Shown here one piece after another: positions 17,287 to 29,664 of a stretch of 57,108 nucleotides of DNA. The stretch spans positions 1 to 57,108 of the forward strand of contig NZ_BKAH01000014.1 of the NCBI RefSeq assembly GCF_007992455.1. Reading direction: 5' to 3'. The DNA is from Microbacterium saccharophilum. GTDB taxonomy: Bacteria; Actinomycetota; Actinomycetes; Actinomycetales; Microbacteriaceae. A program made the position numbers and the translations under genes. The notes beneath the pieces are model-generated. The model saw nothing but the letters and a program-made list of their open reading frames with translations, was not told the origin of the DNA and made no database searches. How positions within the stretch are numbered: position 1 is the stretch's first letter; every line of letters begins with the position of its first letter.

Positions 17287-20200
17287 ATGACCTACCCGAA
17301 GCCCTCATCGTTCGGCCCCGCCGCCGATCTCGTCGCGAGCCCGCGGTTCCCGCAGATCGAGCAGGAGATCCTGGCCTTCTGGAAGGACGACGACACCTTC
17401 CGCGCCTCGATCGCGCAGCGCGCGGACGCACCCGAGTGGGTCTTCTACGACGGCCCGCCGTTCGCGAACGGCCTGCCGCACTACGGCCACCTCCTCACCG
17501 GCTACGCCAAGGACCTCTTCCCGCGCTTCCAGACGATGCGCGGCCACAAGGTCGACCGCGTCTTCGGGTGGGACACGCACGGCCTGCCCGCCGAGCTCGA
17601 GGCGATGAAGCAGCTCGGGATCACCGAGAAGAGCGAGATCGAGCAGATGGGGATCGCCGCGTTCAACGACAAGGCGCGCTCCTCCGTCCTGGCCTACACG
17701 CGCGAGTGGGAGGACTACGTCACGCGGCAGGCGCGCTGGGTCGACTTCGAGCGCGGCTACAAGACGCTCGACCCCGGCTACATGGAGTCGGTGCTGTGGG
17801 CGTTCAAGACGCTGTGGGACAAGGACCTCGCGTACGAGGGCCACCGCGTCCTGCCCTACTGCTGGCGCGACGAGACGCCGCTGAGCAACCACGAGCTGCG
17901 GATGGATGACGACGTCTACAAGATGCGTCAGGACCCGTCCGTGACGGTCACGTTCCCCCTCGTGGGCACGAAGGCGGAGGCGCTGGGGCTCACCGGCGTC
18001 CGTGCCCTCGCCTGGACGACGACGCCCTGGACGCTGCCGACGAACCTCGCCCTCGCCGTCGGACCGGAGATCGAGTACGCCGTGCTCCCGGGCGGCCCGG
18101 AGGGTGTCGCCGACGTGCACGAGGACCGCGCGGAGGCGGACGCGCACCGCTACCTCCTGGCATCCGCCCTGCTCGGCGGGTACGCGAAGGACCTCGGCTA
18201 CGCGTCGGCGGAGGCCGCGCACGCCGCCGTCGAGCGGACGATCCTCGGCGCCGAGCTCGCCGACGTGCACTACGACGCCCTCTTCGACTACTACGCGGAT
18301 GCCGCGACCTGGGGCACCGATCGCGCCTGGCGCATCCTCGTCGACGCCTACGTGACGACGAGCGACGGCACCGGCATCGTCCACCAGGCCCCGGCCTACG
18401 GCGAGGACGACCAGCGCATCACCGAGGCCGCCGGCATCCCGCTCATCATGAGCCTCGACGACAGCGGCAAGTTCCTGCCGCAGGTGACCGATGTCGCCGG
18501 GCAGCTGTGGATGGATGCGAACCGTCCGCTCATCCGCCTCATCAAGGCCGAGGGCCGGCTGCTGCGTGAGGCGAGCTACGAGCACTCCTACCCGCACTGC
18601 TGGCGGTGCCGGAACCCGCTCATCTACAAGGCCGTCTCCAGCTGGTTCGTGCGCGTCACGGCCATCAAGGACCGCCTCGTCGAGCTCAACGAGCAGATCA
18701 CGTGGGCGCCGGAGAACGTCAAGCACGGACAGTTCGGCAAGTGGCTCGAGGGCGCGCGCGACTGGTCCGTGAGCCGCAACCGGTTCTGGGGGTCGCCGAT
18801 CCCGGTGTGGAAGAGCGATGACCCCGAGTACCCGCGGGTCGACGTGTACGGCTCGCTTGCCGACATCGAGCGCGACTTCGGCCGCCTCCCCGTCAACGAG
18901 GCGGGCGAGGTCGACCTGCACCGCCCGTACATCGACGACCTGACGCGCCCGAACCCCGACGACCCCACGGGGCGCGCCACGATGCGCCGCATCGAGGACG
19001 TCTTCGACGTGTGGTTCGACTCCGGCTCGATGCCGTACGCGCAGGTGCACTACCCGTTCGGGAACCGGGAATGGTTCGACGAGCACGCCCCCGCGGACTT
19101 CATCGTGGAGTACATCGGGCAGACGCGCGGGTGGTTCTACGTCATGCACGTGCTCTCCGGCGCGCTGTTCGACCGCCCGGCGTTCACGGGCGTCGCGTGC
19201 CACGGCATCGTGCTGGGCAGCGACGGGCAGAAGATGTCCAAGTCGTTGCGGAACTACCCCGACGTCAGCGAGGTGTTCGACCGCGACGGTTCGGACGCGA
19301 TGCGCTGGTTCCTCATGGGATCCTCCGTGCTCCGCGGCGGGAACCTCGTCGTCACGGAGGAGGGGATCCGCGCCGGAGTGCGCGAGTTCCTGCTGCCGTT
19401 GTGGAACGCGTGGTACTTCTTCGCCACGTACGCCGGCGCCGCCGGCGGGCCGGACGGCGCCGGCTACGACGCGCAGTGGCGCACCGACTCGACGAATGTG
19501 CTCGACCGGTACATCCTCGCCCTCACCGGCGACCTCGTCCGCGACGTCGCGACCGACCTGGAGGCGCTGGACTCCACGATGGCCGCGGCCAAGCTCCGCG
19601 ACTTCGCGGAGGCGCTGACGAACTGGTACATCCGCCGCTCCCGCGACCGGTTCTGGGTCGGCGTCTCGGCCGACGAGACCTCCACGGAGGCCTTCGACAC
19701 CCTCTACACGGTGCTCGAGACCCTCACGCGCGTCGCGGCGCCGCTCATCCCGCTCGTCGCCGAGCGTGTCTGGCAGGGGCTCACCGGCGGGCGCAGCGTG
19801 CACCTGCAGGACTGGCCCGACGCCGACGCGTTCGCCCCCGCGGCCGACATCCGCGTCGCGATGGACACCGTCCGCGAGGTCTCCTCCGTCGCCAACGCGC
19901 TGCGCAAGCGCGAGGGCAAGCGCGTGCGGCTGCCCCTCGCGAGCCTGACCGTCGCCGTCGCGGACGCGGCAGGCCTCGCGCAGTTCGAGGACATCCTCCG
20001 GGAGGAGCTCAACGTCAAGCGCGTCGAGGTCGTCGAGCTCGTCGACGGGCTCGCCGAGCGGTACGGCATCAGCCAGCGGCTCGCCGTCAACGCGCGCGCG
20101 GCCGGACCGCGCCTCGGCAAGCAGGTGCAGCACGTCATCGGCGGTGCCAAGGCCGGTCTGTGGTCCGTCGTCGACGGTGTCGTCGTCGTCGACGGGATCG

Positions 20201-20679
20201 CCCTCCAGGAGGGGGAGTACGAGCTCACGCTCGAGGCGGGCGGAATGGCCGCCGGCACGGCGATCGCGCTGCTGCCCGCGGGTGGCTTCGTGCTGCTCGA
20301 CACCGCCACGACGCCGGAGCTGGAGGCCGAAGGCCTGGCCCGCGACGTCATCCGCGCCGTGCAGGACACCCGGAAGGCCGCCGGCTTCGAGGTCAGCGAC
20401 CGCATCCGCCTGCGACTCGTGTTCGCCTCGGCGGCGGACGCGGATGCCGTCTCCGCCGCCTTCGACACGGCCGAGGTCGCGGGGGAGACCCTCGCGCTCG
20501 AGCACTCCATCGCCGTCGAAGGACGCGACGTGCCGGTGCGGGGCGGCGAGACCGACGAGTCCTGGCAGCGCGCCGCGTTCGGCGCCGCGCCGGAGCACGT
20601 CGCCTACCAGCGCGAGGGCCTGTTCGCCAACGAGGGCGGCTTCCACGTCGCCGTGTCCCGGATCGGAGCATCCGCATGA
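17287..20679 (+). CDS. ileS: Isoleucyl-tRNA synthetase
   Basis: An 1130-residue class Ia synthetase of the long type. The HIGH motif appears as 'HYGH' at 65-68 and 'KMSKSLRN' near 649-656. The editing (CP1) domain lies between, followed by the anticodon-binding domain and a long C-terminal region. It charges tRNA-Ile and edits Val. The stop overlaps the folC start as ATGA, so folC is co-translated. Controlled by the T-box upstream. Confidence 0.97.
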   Translation: MTYPKPSSFGPAADLVASPRFPQIEQEILAFWKDDDTFRASIAQRADAPEWVFYDGPPFANGLPHYGHLLTGYAKDLFPRFQTMRGHKVDRVFGWDTHGLPAELEAMKQLGITEKSEIEQMGIAAFNDKARSSVLAYTREWEDYVTRQARWVDFERGYKTLDPGYMESVLWAFKTLWDKDLAYEGHRVLPYCWRDETPLSNHELRMDDDVYKMRQDPSVTVTFPLVGTKAEALGLTGVRALAWTTTPWTLPTNLALAVGPEIEYAVLPGGPEGVADVHEDRAEADAHRYLLASALLGGYAKDLGYASAEAAHAAVERTILGAELADVHYDALFDYYADAATWGTDRAWRILVDAYVTTSDGTGIVHQAPAYGEDDQRITEAAGIPLIMSLDDSGKFLPQVTDVAGQLWMDANRPLIRLIKAEGRLLREASYEHSYPHCWRCRNPLIYKAVSSWFVRVTAIKDRLVELNEQITWAPENVKHGQFGKWLEGARDWSVSRNRFWGSPIPVWKSDDPEYPRVDVYGSLADIERDFGRLPVNEAGEVDLHRPYIDDLTRPNPDDPTGRATMRRIEDVFDVWFDSGSMPYAQVHYPFGNREWFDEHAPADFIVEYIGQTRGWFYVMHVLSGALFDRPAFTGVACHGIVLGSDGQKMSKSLRNYPDVSEVFDRDGSDAMRWFLMGSSVLRGGNLVVTEEGIRAGVREFLLPLWNAWYFFATYAGAAGGPDGAGYDAQWRTDSTNVLDRYILALTGDLVRDVATDLEALDSTMAAAKLRDFAEALTNWYIRRSRDRFWVGVSADETSTEAFDTLYTVLETLTRVAAPLIPLVAERVWQGLTGGRSVHLQDWPDADAFAPAADIRVAMDTVREVSSVANALRKREGKRVRLPLASLTVAVADAAGLAQFEDILREELNVKRVEVVELVDGLAERYGISQRLAVNARAAGPRLGKQVQHVIGGAKAGLWSVVDGVVVVDGIALQEGEYELTLEAGGMAAGTAIALLPAGGFVLLDTATTPELEAEGLARDVIRAVQDTRKAAGFEVSDRIRLRLVFASAADADAVSAAFDTAEVAGETLALEHSIAVEGRDVPVRGGETDESWQRAAFGAAPEHVAYQREGLFANEGGFHVAVSRIGASA

Positions 20680-22028
20680 ACGACCGCGCGAGAGCGGATG
20701 CCGTCTACGCGGCGCTGCTGACCCGGCAGGGCGAGCGCTGGGTGCAGCCCCGCGTAGAGCGCACCCGGCGCGTCCTGGAGCTGCTCGCCGACCCGCAGCA
20801 CACCTACCGGGTCGTGCACGTCACCGGCACGAACGGCAAGACGTCCACGAGCCGCATCATCGAGACGATCGTGCGCGCCCACGGCCTGCGCACCGGGCTG
20901 TTCACGAGCCCGCACCTGGAGCGCTTCACGGAGCGGATCATGATCGACGGGGAGCCGATCGCGGACGCCGCGATCGCCGACGCGTGGGAGGAGATCTCCC
21001 CGTTCGTCGACCTCGTGGATGCCGAACTCGCCGCCACCGGCGAGGCGCCGCTGACCTTCTTCGAGCTTCTGACGGTGCTGGCGTTCGTCGCCTTCGCAGA
21101 CGCCCCGGTGGACGTCGCCGTCATCGAGGTCGGGATGGGCGGGGCGTGGGACTCCACGAACACCGCGGACGGCGACGTCGCCGTCTTCGCGCCCATCGAC
21201 ATCGACCACGCCGACCGGCTGGGCGACACGATCGAGGCGATCGCCACCGTGAAGTCCGGCATCATCAAGCAGGATGCCGCCGTCGTCTCCGCCGCCCAGG
21301 ACCCGGCCGCCGCCGCCGTCCTGCGTGCCGCGGCCGCCGCGCACGACGCGTCCCTCGCCGTCGACGGCGACCAGTTCGCCCTCACGGCGCAGCGGCTGGC
21401 CGTCGGCGGGCAGCAGATCTCGGTGCGCGGCCTCGCCGGCACCTACGACGAGCTGTACCTGCCGCTGTACGGCGCGCACCAGGGCCGAAACGCGGCCCTC
21501 GCGATCGCCGCCGTCGAGTCGCTCATCGGCGCCGGGACGCAGCCGATCGCGCCCGACGTCCTCGCCGATGCCCTCGCGAACGTCACCTCGCCGGGCCGTC
21601 TGCAGCTGATCGGCGTCGCGCCGACCGTGCTCGCCGACAGCGCCCACAACCCGCACGGCGCGGCCGCCCTCGTCGCGGCGCTCCGCGAGTCGTTCGACTT
21701 CGACGAGTGGGGCCTCGTGCTGGGGGTGTTCGGCGACAAGGACACCGCGGGCATCGTCTCGACCCTCGCCCCGGCCGCCGCGCACGTGTTCGCCACGGCA
21801 CCGGACTCCGAGCGCGCCGCCGACCCGGAGCAGATCGCCGACCTCGTGGAGGACGCCGGGTCGCCGGTGACCGTGCACCACGGCCTCGCCGACGCGGCCG
21901 AGGCCGCCCGCGCGTGGGCGGCCGCGTCCGACCGTCGCGCCGTCATCATCGCCGGCAGCGTCGTGCTCGCCGGGGAAGCCGTGATGCTCGCCGCGGACGA
22001 CGACTGGAAGAGCGGGTGGCAGGAGTGA
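20676..22028 (+). CDS. folC: Folylpolyglutamate synthase / dihydrofolate synthase
   Basis: A 450-residue Mur-ligase-family enzyme that adds glutamate to folates (and to dihydropteroate), making retained polyglutamyl folates. The P-loop 'GTNGKTS' is at 51-57. The folate/Glu region '[12 protein letters not shown]' follows, then 'VEVGMGG'-type '[13 protein letters not shown]' near 145 and the C-terminal domain 'DSAHNPHGA'. ATGA overlap with ileS and GTGA overlap with the next gene place it in the middle of a tightly coupled operon. Confidence 0.95.
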   Translation: MNDRARADAVYAALLTRQGERWVQPRVERTRRVLELLADPQHTYRVVHVTGTNGKTSTSRIIETIVRAHGLRTGLFTSPHLERFTERIMIDGEPIADAAIADAWEEISPFVDLVDAELAATGEAPLTFFELLTVLAFVAFADAPVDVAVIEVGMGGAWDSTNTADGDVAVFAPIDIDHADRLGDTIEAIATVKSGIIKQDAAVVSAAQDPAAAAVLRAAAAAHDASLAVDGDQFALTAQRLAVGGQQISVRGLAGTYDELYLPLYGAHQGRNAALAIAAVESLIGAGTQPIAPDVLADALANVTSPGRLQLIGVAPTVLADSAHNPHGAAALVAALRESFDFDEWGLVLGVFGDKDTAGIVSTLAPAAAHVFATAPDSERAADPEQIADLVEDAGSPVTVHHGLADAAEAARAWAAASDRRAVIIAGSVVLAGEAVMLAADDDWKSGWQE

Positions 22029-22426
22029 GCGAGCGCGTCCGGCGACCCCGCCGTCCCCGCGGCGCCGCCGAGTCGCTGGCATCCATCGTGCTGGCCGCGG
22101 AAGCCCTCGTGGTCTTCCTCGGCGGCATGGTCGCCTACGGGCTCGGCGCCCTCCCGGACGGGGTCCCCGGCTGGTGGGCCATCGTCGCGGGCAGCGTCCT
22201 CGCCGTCCTCATGGTGGCCACCGGAGCCGTCGCCCGCCACCGCTGGGGGATCGCGCTCGGCTGGGTGTGGCAGCTCGTCGTCGCACTGGGCGCCATCGTG
22301 CTGCCGGCGCTGCTCCTGGTCGCCCTCGTTTTCGGTGCCATGTACGCGTATGGCACCATCAAGGGCGGCGCGCTGGACAAGCGCAACGCACAGCTGGCCG
22401 CTCAGGCGGAATCGAACGGAGACTGA
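22025..22426 (+). CDS. DUF4233 membrane protein
   Basis: A 133-residue protein with a basic N-terminus and four predicted helices, matching the DUF4233 family that sits between folC and ndk in actinobacteria. Function unknown. The GTG start overlaps the folC stop as GTGA, and ndk begins two bases after its stop. Confidence 0.85.
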   Translation: MSERVRRPRRPRGAAESLASIVLAAEALVVFLGGMVAYGLGALPDGVPGWWAIVAGSVLAVLMVATGAVARHRWGIALGWVWQLVVALGAIVLPALLLVALVFGAMYAYGTIKGGALDKRNAQLAAQAESNGD

Positions 22427-22427
22427 C

Positions 22428-22844
22428 ATGCACACGGAAGAGACCCTCGTCCTCGTCAAGCCGGACGGCGTCGCGCGCGGACTCACCGGCGCGATCCTCG
22501 CCCGCATCGAAGCCAAGGGCTACGCGCTCGTGGACATCGCCCTCGTCGAGCCGGAGCGCGACACGCTCGAGCGGCACTACGCCGAGCACGCCGGCAAGCC
22601 CTTCTACGAGCCGCTCCTGGAGTTCATGATGTCGGGTCCCTCCGTCGCGATCCGCCTCGCCGGCAACCGCGTCATCGAGGGCTTCCGTTCGCTCGCCGGC
22701 ACGACCGACCCGACGACGGCCGCGCCCGGCACGATCCGCGGCGACTTCGGCCGCGACTGGGGCCTCGCGGTGCAGCAGAACCTCGTGCACGGCAGCGACA
22801 GCCCCGAGTCGGCCGCGCGCGAGCTGGAGATCTGGTTCGGCTGA
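22428..22844 (+). CDS. ndk: Nucleoside diphosphate kinase
   Basis: A 138-residue enzyme that passes the gamma phosphate from ATP to other NDPs through a phospho-His intermediate. 'VLVKPDGVARGL' is near the N-terminus, and the active-site His is at 121 in 'NLVHGSDS', the PROSITE-type signature of the family. It closes the ileS-folC-DUF4233-ndk operon. Confidence 0.96.
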   Translation: MHTEETLVLVKPDGVARGLTGAILARIEAKGYALVDIALVEPERDTLERHYAEHAGKPFYEPLLEFMMSGPSVAIRLAGNRVIEGFRSLAGTTDPTTAAPGTIRGDFGRDWGLAVQQNLVHGSDSPESAARELEIWFG

Positions 22845-22892
22845 GCCGGGATCCGGCGTCCGTGCGGAGCCGCGGATGCTGTGACGCCGACC

Positions 22893-22924
22893 CGCCGCAT
22901 GTCCCGCCATGCGCGGGTGCGGCG
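22893..22924. terminator. Imperfect hairpin between ndk and VKOR gene
   Basis: CGCCGCA...CCCGC pairs with GCGGG...TGCGGCG around a small internal loop. It lies between two convergent genes and could end both transcripts. The stem is imperfect. Confidence 0.4.
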
Positions 22925-22968
22925 CGGCGCGACCCGCATGAACCGGGACACGGCAGGGCGCGCTGCGG

Positions 22969-23568
22969 TTACAGGGTGCCGATCCAGTCCAGCCGCAGCT
23001 GGGCGATCAGTGCGATCACGGCGTAGCTGAGGATCGCGAGGAGCGGGACCCACCCGAGGAGGGTGTCCGACGCCGCGCGCACGCGGCCCGGTGCCGGTGC
23101 GACGCCCGAGCGCAGCACGTGCAGCGTGACGGCATAGAACGTCGGGATCGTGACGATCCACGTCACCATGCACCACGGGCAGAGGGTGCCGAGGACGAAC
23201 ACGCTCTGCGCGATGAGCCACACGACGAAGCCGAACGCGAACGCCGTGCCGGACCAGAACAGCCACCAGAACCAGCGGGCGAACCGGGCGCCCGCGAGGA
23301 TGGCGACGCCGACCGCGATCGGGGCGACCCAGCCGACGAGCCCGAGGAGCGGGTTCGGGAAGCCGAAAACCGCGCCCTGCCAGGAGTCGAGGTTCTTCCC
23401 GCACTGCACGACGATGTTGACGTCGCAGGATGCCGTCGACCCGGGCTCGGCGAGGAGGTGGAACTTCTCCACCGTCAGCTCGAAAGCGGCCAAGAGGCCC
23501 ACGGCGCCGGCGATGATGAGCCATACCGCGAGCGCCCGCGGACGGGTGTGCGTGAGGCGGGTGGGCAT
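22969..23568 (-). CDS. Vitamin K epoxide reductase (VKOR) family protein
   Basis: A 199-residue membrane protein with about five helices and the two Cys pairs of bacterial VKORs: loop cysteines near 48 and 56 ('SCDVNIVVQCGK') and the membrane-face active site 'CPWC' at 130-133. It passes electrons between quinones and DsbA-like oxidases, re-oxidising the enzyme that forms disulfides in exported proteins, a job relevant to the secreted enzymes elsewhere in the window. The ATG follows a GATAAT -10. Confidence 0.93.
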   Translation of the reverse strand: MPTRLTHTRPRALAVWLIIAGAVGLLAAFELTVEKFHLLAEPGSTASCDVNIVVQCGKNLDSWQGAVFGFPNPLLGLVGWVAPIAVGVAILAGARFARWFWWLFWSGTAFAFGFVVWLIAQSVFVLGTLCPWCMVTWIVTIPTFYAVTLHVLRSGVAPAPGRVRAASDTLLGWVPLLAILSYAVIALIAQLRLDWIGTL

Positions 23569-23575
23569 GGTTGCG

Positions 23576-23581
23576 ATTATC
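23576..23581 (-). promoter_or_regulatory. -10 box GATAAT of the VKOR gene, leaderless start
   Basis: On the minus strand GATAAT ends seven bases before the ATG at 23568. Confidence 0.45.
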
Positions 23582-23663
23582 GCATCGACCGGCGAACGGA
23601 CTCCCGGCACCGCACCGGCACGCGCCGCGGACAGCGAAACGAGCATTCGGGCACCGAAAGTGC

Positions 23664-23669
23664 GATAAT
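23664..23669 (+). promoter_or_regulatory. -10 box GATAAT of rne/rng
   Basis: GATAAT sits about 200 bases before the rne/rng start. The 304-base gap between VKOR and rne thus holds the divergent promoters and a ~200-base leader with two overlapping short ORFs. Confidence 0.5.
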
Positions 23670-23677
23670 GGTCGCCG

Positions 23678-23731
23678 ATGCTCCCCGCGGCCGCGCCGCG
23701 ACCGGACATCACCGAAGACTTCGGGCGATGA
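23678..23731 (+). CDS. 17-codon upstream ORF in the rne/rng leader
   Basis: An ATG just after the presumed transcription start opens a 17-residue frame rich in Pro and Ala. Its stop overlaps the next short ORF as ATGA. No ribosome site is visible, so translation would be leaderless if real. Possibly a regulatory leader peptide, possibly chance. Confidence 0.3.
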   Translation: MLPAAAPRPDITEDFGR

Positions 23732-23790
23732 ACGCCCTTCGCAGCACGAGCCACGGCCAGATGAGCAAGCTCCCGCTGCAGACCGAGTGA
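23728..23790 (+). CDS. 20-codon upstream ORF in the rne/rng leader
   Basis: Starts in an ATGA overlap with the previous short ORF and ends 82 bases before rne/rng. The coupling of two short frames in the leader of an RNase E/G gene hints at post-transcriptional control, but no similarity supports it. Confidence 0.3.
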   Translation: MNALRSTSHGQMSKLPLQTE

Positions 23791-23872
23791 GACCGCGGCT
23801 CCTCCGAACCGGAGCGGCGCCGCCAGATTTTCGCCGGACGGCGCGCGGTGCCGTCCCGCTAGGAGTAAGCCA

Positions 23873-26128
23873 GTGATGGCCGATGAGCACACCGAAGATT
23901 CCCCGTCCGACAACGAGCAGCCCGTCACGCTGAGCGACGCGCCCGCCGCGGAGCTCGCCGATGTCGTGACCTCCGTCGAGGCCGTCGAGGAGCACGCGCC
24001 CGCCGCCAACGACGCGACGCCTGCGCCCGAGGCCGATGGTGCGGCCGACGCCGAGCCGGAGACGCCGGCCGAGCCGGAGACGCCCGCCGAGCCGGAGAAG
24101 CCGCTCACGGCCGTGAGCCTGGGCCTCCTGCCGGAGAACTTCGTCTCCGCCGTCTCGACGCAGCTGGTGTTCTACGCCCCGGCCATCGCGCCGCTGCCGC
24201 CCCGCCACGACGACGAGTCCCGGGAGGAGCAGGACGCCGAGTCGCCTTCCAGCGCCCGGCGCCGCAACCGCCGCCGCGGGGGAGCGAACGGGGCCGACGC
24301 CCCCGACGAGGCCCCCGCGCAGCCCCGTCGTCGCGCCGTCGAGCTCATCACCGAGCCGCAGCGCATCAAGGGCTCCACGCGCCTGGAGGCCAAGAAGCAG
24401 CGTCGCCGTGACGGTCGCGAAGCCGGCCATCGCCGCCCCGTCGTCACCGAGGCCGAGTTCCTCGCGCGCCGCGAGGCCGTCGACCGCGACATGATCGTCC
24501 GCTCCAAGAACGGCCGCATCCAGATCGCCGTCCTCGAGGACAACGTCCTCGTCGAGCACTACGTCGCCCGCAACCAGGACGCGTCCCTCATCGGCAACGT
24601 CTACCTCGGGCGCGTGCAGAACGTGCTGCCGAGCATGGAAGCCGCGTTCGTCGACATCGGCCGCGGCCGCAACGCGGTGCTGTACTCGGGCGAAGTCGAC
24701 TGGGATGCCGTGGAGACCGGCAACCAGCCCCGCCGCATCGAGCTCGCCCTCAAATCCGGCGACCGCGTCCTCGTGCAGGTCACGAAGGACCCCGTCGGGC
24801 ACAAGGGCGCCCGGCTCACGAGCCAGATCTCGCTCCCCGGTCGCTACCTGGTGTACGTGCCCGGCGGCAACATGAACGGGATCTCCCGCAAGCTCCCGGA
24901 CACCGAGCGGGCGCGCCTCAAGCGCATCCTGAAGGAGGTCCTCCCGGAGTCCAGCGGCGTCATCGTCCGCACGGCCGCCGAAGGCGCCACGGAGGAGCAG
25001 CTCACGCGCGACGTGCAGCGCCTCACCTCGCAGTGGGAGCACATCAGCGCGCAGCTGGAGAACATCCAGGCGCCCGCTCTCCTGCACTCCGAGCCCGACC
25101 TCCTGGTCAAGATCGTCCGCGACGTCTTCAACGAGGACTTCCGGAAGATGCTCATCCAGGGTGAGGACGCGCACCAGACGATCACCTCGTACCTCGCCGG
25201 CGTCGCGCCGGACCTCATCGAGCGCATCGAGAAGTACGAGGACGAGCAGGACCCGTTCGACCGGTTCCGCGTCACCGAGCAGATCGAGAAGGCGCTGGAC
25301 CGCAAGGTCTGGCTGCCCTCCGGCGGCTCGCTCGTCATCGACCGCACCGAGGCCATGACGGTCGTCGACGTCAACACCGGCAAGTTCGTCGGAACCGGGG
25401 GCAACCTCGAGGAGACCGTCACGAAGAACAACCTCGAGGCGGCGGAGGAGATCGTCCGGCAGCTGCGGCTCCGCGACATCGGCGGCATCATCGTCGTCGA
25501 CTTCATCGACATGGTCCTTGAGTCCAACCGCGACCTCGTGCTGCGTCGCCTCGTCGAATGCCTGAGCCGTGACCGGACGAAGCACCAGGTGGCCGAGGTC
25601 ACGTCGCTGGGCCTCGTGCAGATGACGCGCAAGAAGCTCGGACTGGGCCTCCTCGAGACCTTCAGCGAGGCGTGCGAGGTCTGCGCCGGTCGGGGCGTCA
25701 TCGTCCACCACGACCCCGTCGTCAAGCACCGCGCCCCGCAGCAGAGCAGCTCCGCCCGCCGCCCGCGGCAGGCGCCCCCGGCTCCCGCCGGCGGCAATGG
25801 TGGCACGCACGTGATCACCGAGGGCGCGAAGTCCGCCCTCGCCCAGATCGCGGCGTCCACCATCCACACCGCCGCCGAGGACGCGGGGGAGCAGCCGGTC
25901 GTGGAGACCGCCGAACCCGTCGAGCGCCCCAAGAAGTCGCGCAAGAAGAAGACGGATGGCGCGCCGCCCGCCTCGCGAGCGCCCAAGACCGAGAAGGACC
26001 TGCTCCTGGAGACCGTCCTGAGCGCGCTTCCCGAGCCGAAGGCTCCCGGGCAGGGGCGTTCGCGCCGCCGCGTCACGACGGCCGCGCTCAGCGGCACGCC
26101 GGTGAGCACCGCGCCGTCCGAGGACTGA
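23873..26128 (+). CDS. rne: Ribonuclease E/G
   Basis: A 751-residue endoribonuclease that cuts single-stranded RNA and helps mature rRNA and turn over mRNA. The S1 domain is near residues 220-300 ('NVYLGRVQNVLPSMEAAFVD'). The catalytic Asp-containing segment 'TVVDVNTGKFVG' is near 500, and the Zn-link 'CEVCAGRG' near 600. The first ~200 residues are Ala/Glu/Pro/Arg-rich low-complexity sequence and the C-terminal ~130 are basic, as in actinobacterial RNase E, where such arms bind RNA and partner proteins. The start is GTG 23873 or ATG 23876 after AGGAG. Confidence 0.93.
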   Translation: MMADEHTEDSPSDNEQPVTLSDAPAAELADVVTSVEAVEEHAPAANDATPAPEADGAADAEPETPAEPETPAEPEKPLTAVSLGLLPENFVSAVSTQLVFYAPAIAPLPPRHDDESREEQDAESPSSARRRNRRRGGANGADAPDEAPAQPRRRAVELITEPQRIKGSTRLEAKKQRRRDGREAGHRRPVVTEAEFLARREAVDRDMIVRSKNGRIQIAVLEDNVLVEHYVARNQDASLIGNVYLGRVQNVLPSMEAAFVDIGRGRNAVLYSGEVDWDAVETGNQPRRIELALKSGDRVLVQVTKDPVGHKGARLTSQISLPGRYLVYVPGGNMNGISRKLPDTERARLKRILKEVLPESSGVIVRTAAEGATEEQLTRDVQRLTSQWEHISAQLENIQAPALLHSEPDLLVKIVRDVFNEDFRKMLIQGEDAHQTITSYLAGVAPDLIERIEKYEDEQDPFDRFRVTEQIEKALDRKVWLPSGGSLVIDRTEAMTVVDVNTGKFVGTGGNLEETVTKNNLEAAEEIVRQLRLRDIGGIIVVDFIDMVLESNRDLVLRRLVECLSRDRTKHQVAEVTSLGLVQMTRKKLGLGLLETFSEACEVCAGRGVIVHHDPVVKHRAPQQSSSARRPRQAPPAPAGGNGGTHVITEGAKSALAQIAASTIHTAAEDAGEQPVVETAEPVERPKKSRKKKTDGAPPASRAPKTEKDLLLETVLSALPEPKAPGQGRSRRRVTTAALSGTPVSTAPSED

Positions 26129-26135
26129 TCACCCG

Positions 26136-26170
26136 GCGCCGCGGGCTCTGCGCGTCAGAGCCCGCGGCGC
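26136..26170. terminator. Bidirectional hairpin terminator rne / DUF4031
   Basis: A perfect 15-bp stem (GCGCCGCGGGCTCTG and its complement) with a CGCGT loop. It lies eight bases after the rne stop and its right arm covers the last codons and stop of the convergent DUF4031 gene, so one hairpin serves both transcripts. Confidence 0.75.
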
Positions 26171-26427
26171 TCGCGTGCTGTCACCCGCAGGCCGGAGCCG
26201 ATCAGGCGTCGGACGAGCTCGTGCCCGCTCACGCGCTCGGCGCCGCCCGCGACGAGCCGCTCCAGCGCGTCCTCCGGGACGTCGTAGTGGTCCAGGTCGA
26301 ACGCCCGCGGGGGGATGCCGTGCGCCCGCGCGAACGCGTGCAGCTCCGCCAGATCGCTGTCGCTGACCATGTGCGACCACAGCCGGCCGTGCGCCGGCCA
26401 GATTGCTTCGTCGACGAGGATGGCCAC
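26155..26427 (-). CDS. DUF4031 domain protein
   Basis: A 90-residue protein with the DUF4031 pattern: '[17 protein letters not shown]' at the start, '[15 protein letters not shown]' and '[10 protein letters not shown]'. Small single-domain proteins of this family are widespread in actinobacteria; function unknown. The GTG start follows a leaderless-type -10. Confidence 0.85.
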   Translation of the reverse strand: MAILVDEAIWPAHGRLWSHMVSDSDLAELHAFARAHGIPPRAFDLDHYDVPEDALERLVAGGAERVSGHELVRRLIGSGLRVTARERRGL

Positions 26428-26433
26428 GTCCCG

Positions 26434-26439
26434 ATCCTA
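26434..26439 (-). promoter_or_regulatory. -10 box TAGGAT of DUF4031 gene, leaderless start
   Basis: On the minus strand TAGGAT ends six bases before the GTG at 26427. Confidence 0.45.
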
Positions 26440-26476
26440 GGCATGGCGCCGATTCCGACACGCCAGACGCGTGCTT

Positions 26477-26505
26477 TTGCCCTCCTGCACGGCATCCGGT
26501 AAAGT
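26477..26505 (+). promoter_or_regulatory. rplU promoter TTGCCC-N17-TAAAGT
   Basis: A good -35 (TTGCCC) and -10 (TAAAGT) with a 17-bp spacer, about 125 bases upstream of rplU, as expected for a strong ribosomal-protein promoter. Confidence 0.65.
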
Positions 26506-26510
26506 GGACC

Positions 26511-26630
26511 CTTGGTGCGTCGCGTGTCGCTGGCCTATGGCGACCGAGAGCTTTGCTTCCGCACCAAGACTTCCCAGTCTCACAAAGACAGACGGAGCCG
26601 TGCGCTCCACAGAAGAAAAACAGGTGTGAA
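26511..26630 (+). promoter_or_regulatory. rplU-rpmA leader with long-range stem
   Basis: The ~120-base leader contains CTTGGTGCG at 26511-26519 and its exact complement CGCACCAAG at 26560-26568, closing a ~40-base loop. Structured leaders in front of L21-L27 operons are known in Gram-positives as ribosomal-protein-responsive elements, but this one has not been matched to a known family here. Confidence 0.45.
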
Positions 26631-26939
26631 GTGGTTTACGCAGTTGTGCGCGCCGGTGGCCGTCAGGAAAAGGTCGAGGTCGGCACCATCGTCGTGCTGG
26701 ACCGTCAGGCGGCGAAGGTCGGCGACAAGATCGAGCTGCCCGCCGTCCTCTTCGTCGACGGCGACGCCGTCACGACCGACGCCGACAAGCTCGCGAAGGT
26801 CGTCGTGACCGCGGAGGTCCTCGGCGAGGAGCGCGGCCCGAAGATCGTGATCCAGAAGTTCAAGAACAAGACCGGCTACAAGAAGCGCCAGGGCCACCGT
26901 CAGGACCTCACGCGCGTCAAGATCACCGGCATCAAGTAA
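26631..26939 (+). CDS. rplU: 50S ribosomal protein L21
   Basis: A 102-residue L21: '[17 protein letters not shown]' start, central '[15 protein letters not shown]' and the conserved C-terminal '[16 protein letters not shown]'-like '[16 protein letters not shown]'. It binds 23S rRNA in the large subunit. The GTG start gives the usual family length. rpmA follows 18 bases later. Confidence 0.95.
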   Translation: MVYAVVRAGGRQEKVEVGTIVVLDRQAAKVGDKIELPAVLFVDGDAVTTDADKLAKVVVTAEVLGEERGPKIVIQKFKNKTGYKKRQGHRQDLTRVKITGIK

Positions 26940-26957
26940 AGCCAGGGAGACGCAGAG

Positions 26958-29624
<2,667 letters not shown>

Positions 29625-29652
29625 GCCGGGCCGCTCCGGCGCCCCGCCTCGG

Positions 29653-29658
29653 TAGACT
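29653..29658 (+). promoter_or_regulatory. -10 box TAGACT of proA, leaderless start
   Basis: TAGACT ends six bases before the proA ATG at 29665, so proA could have its own leaderless transcript in addition to read-through from proB. Confidence 0.5.
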
Positions 29659-29664
29659 GGCGGG

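Noticed and set aside
17305..20646. 1113-codon open frame opposite ileS
   Set aside because: Shadow of ileS for the same reasons.
22604..25867. 1087-codon minus-strand frame across ndk, VKOR and rne
   Set aside because: Crosses three real genes and shows no protein-like features.
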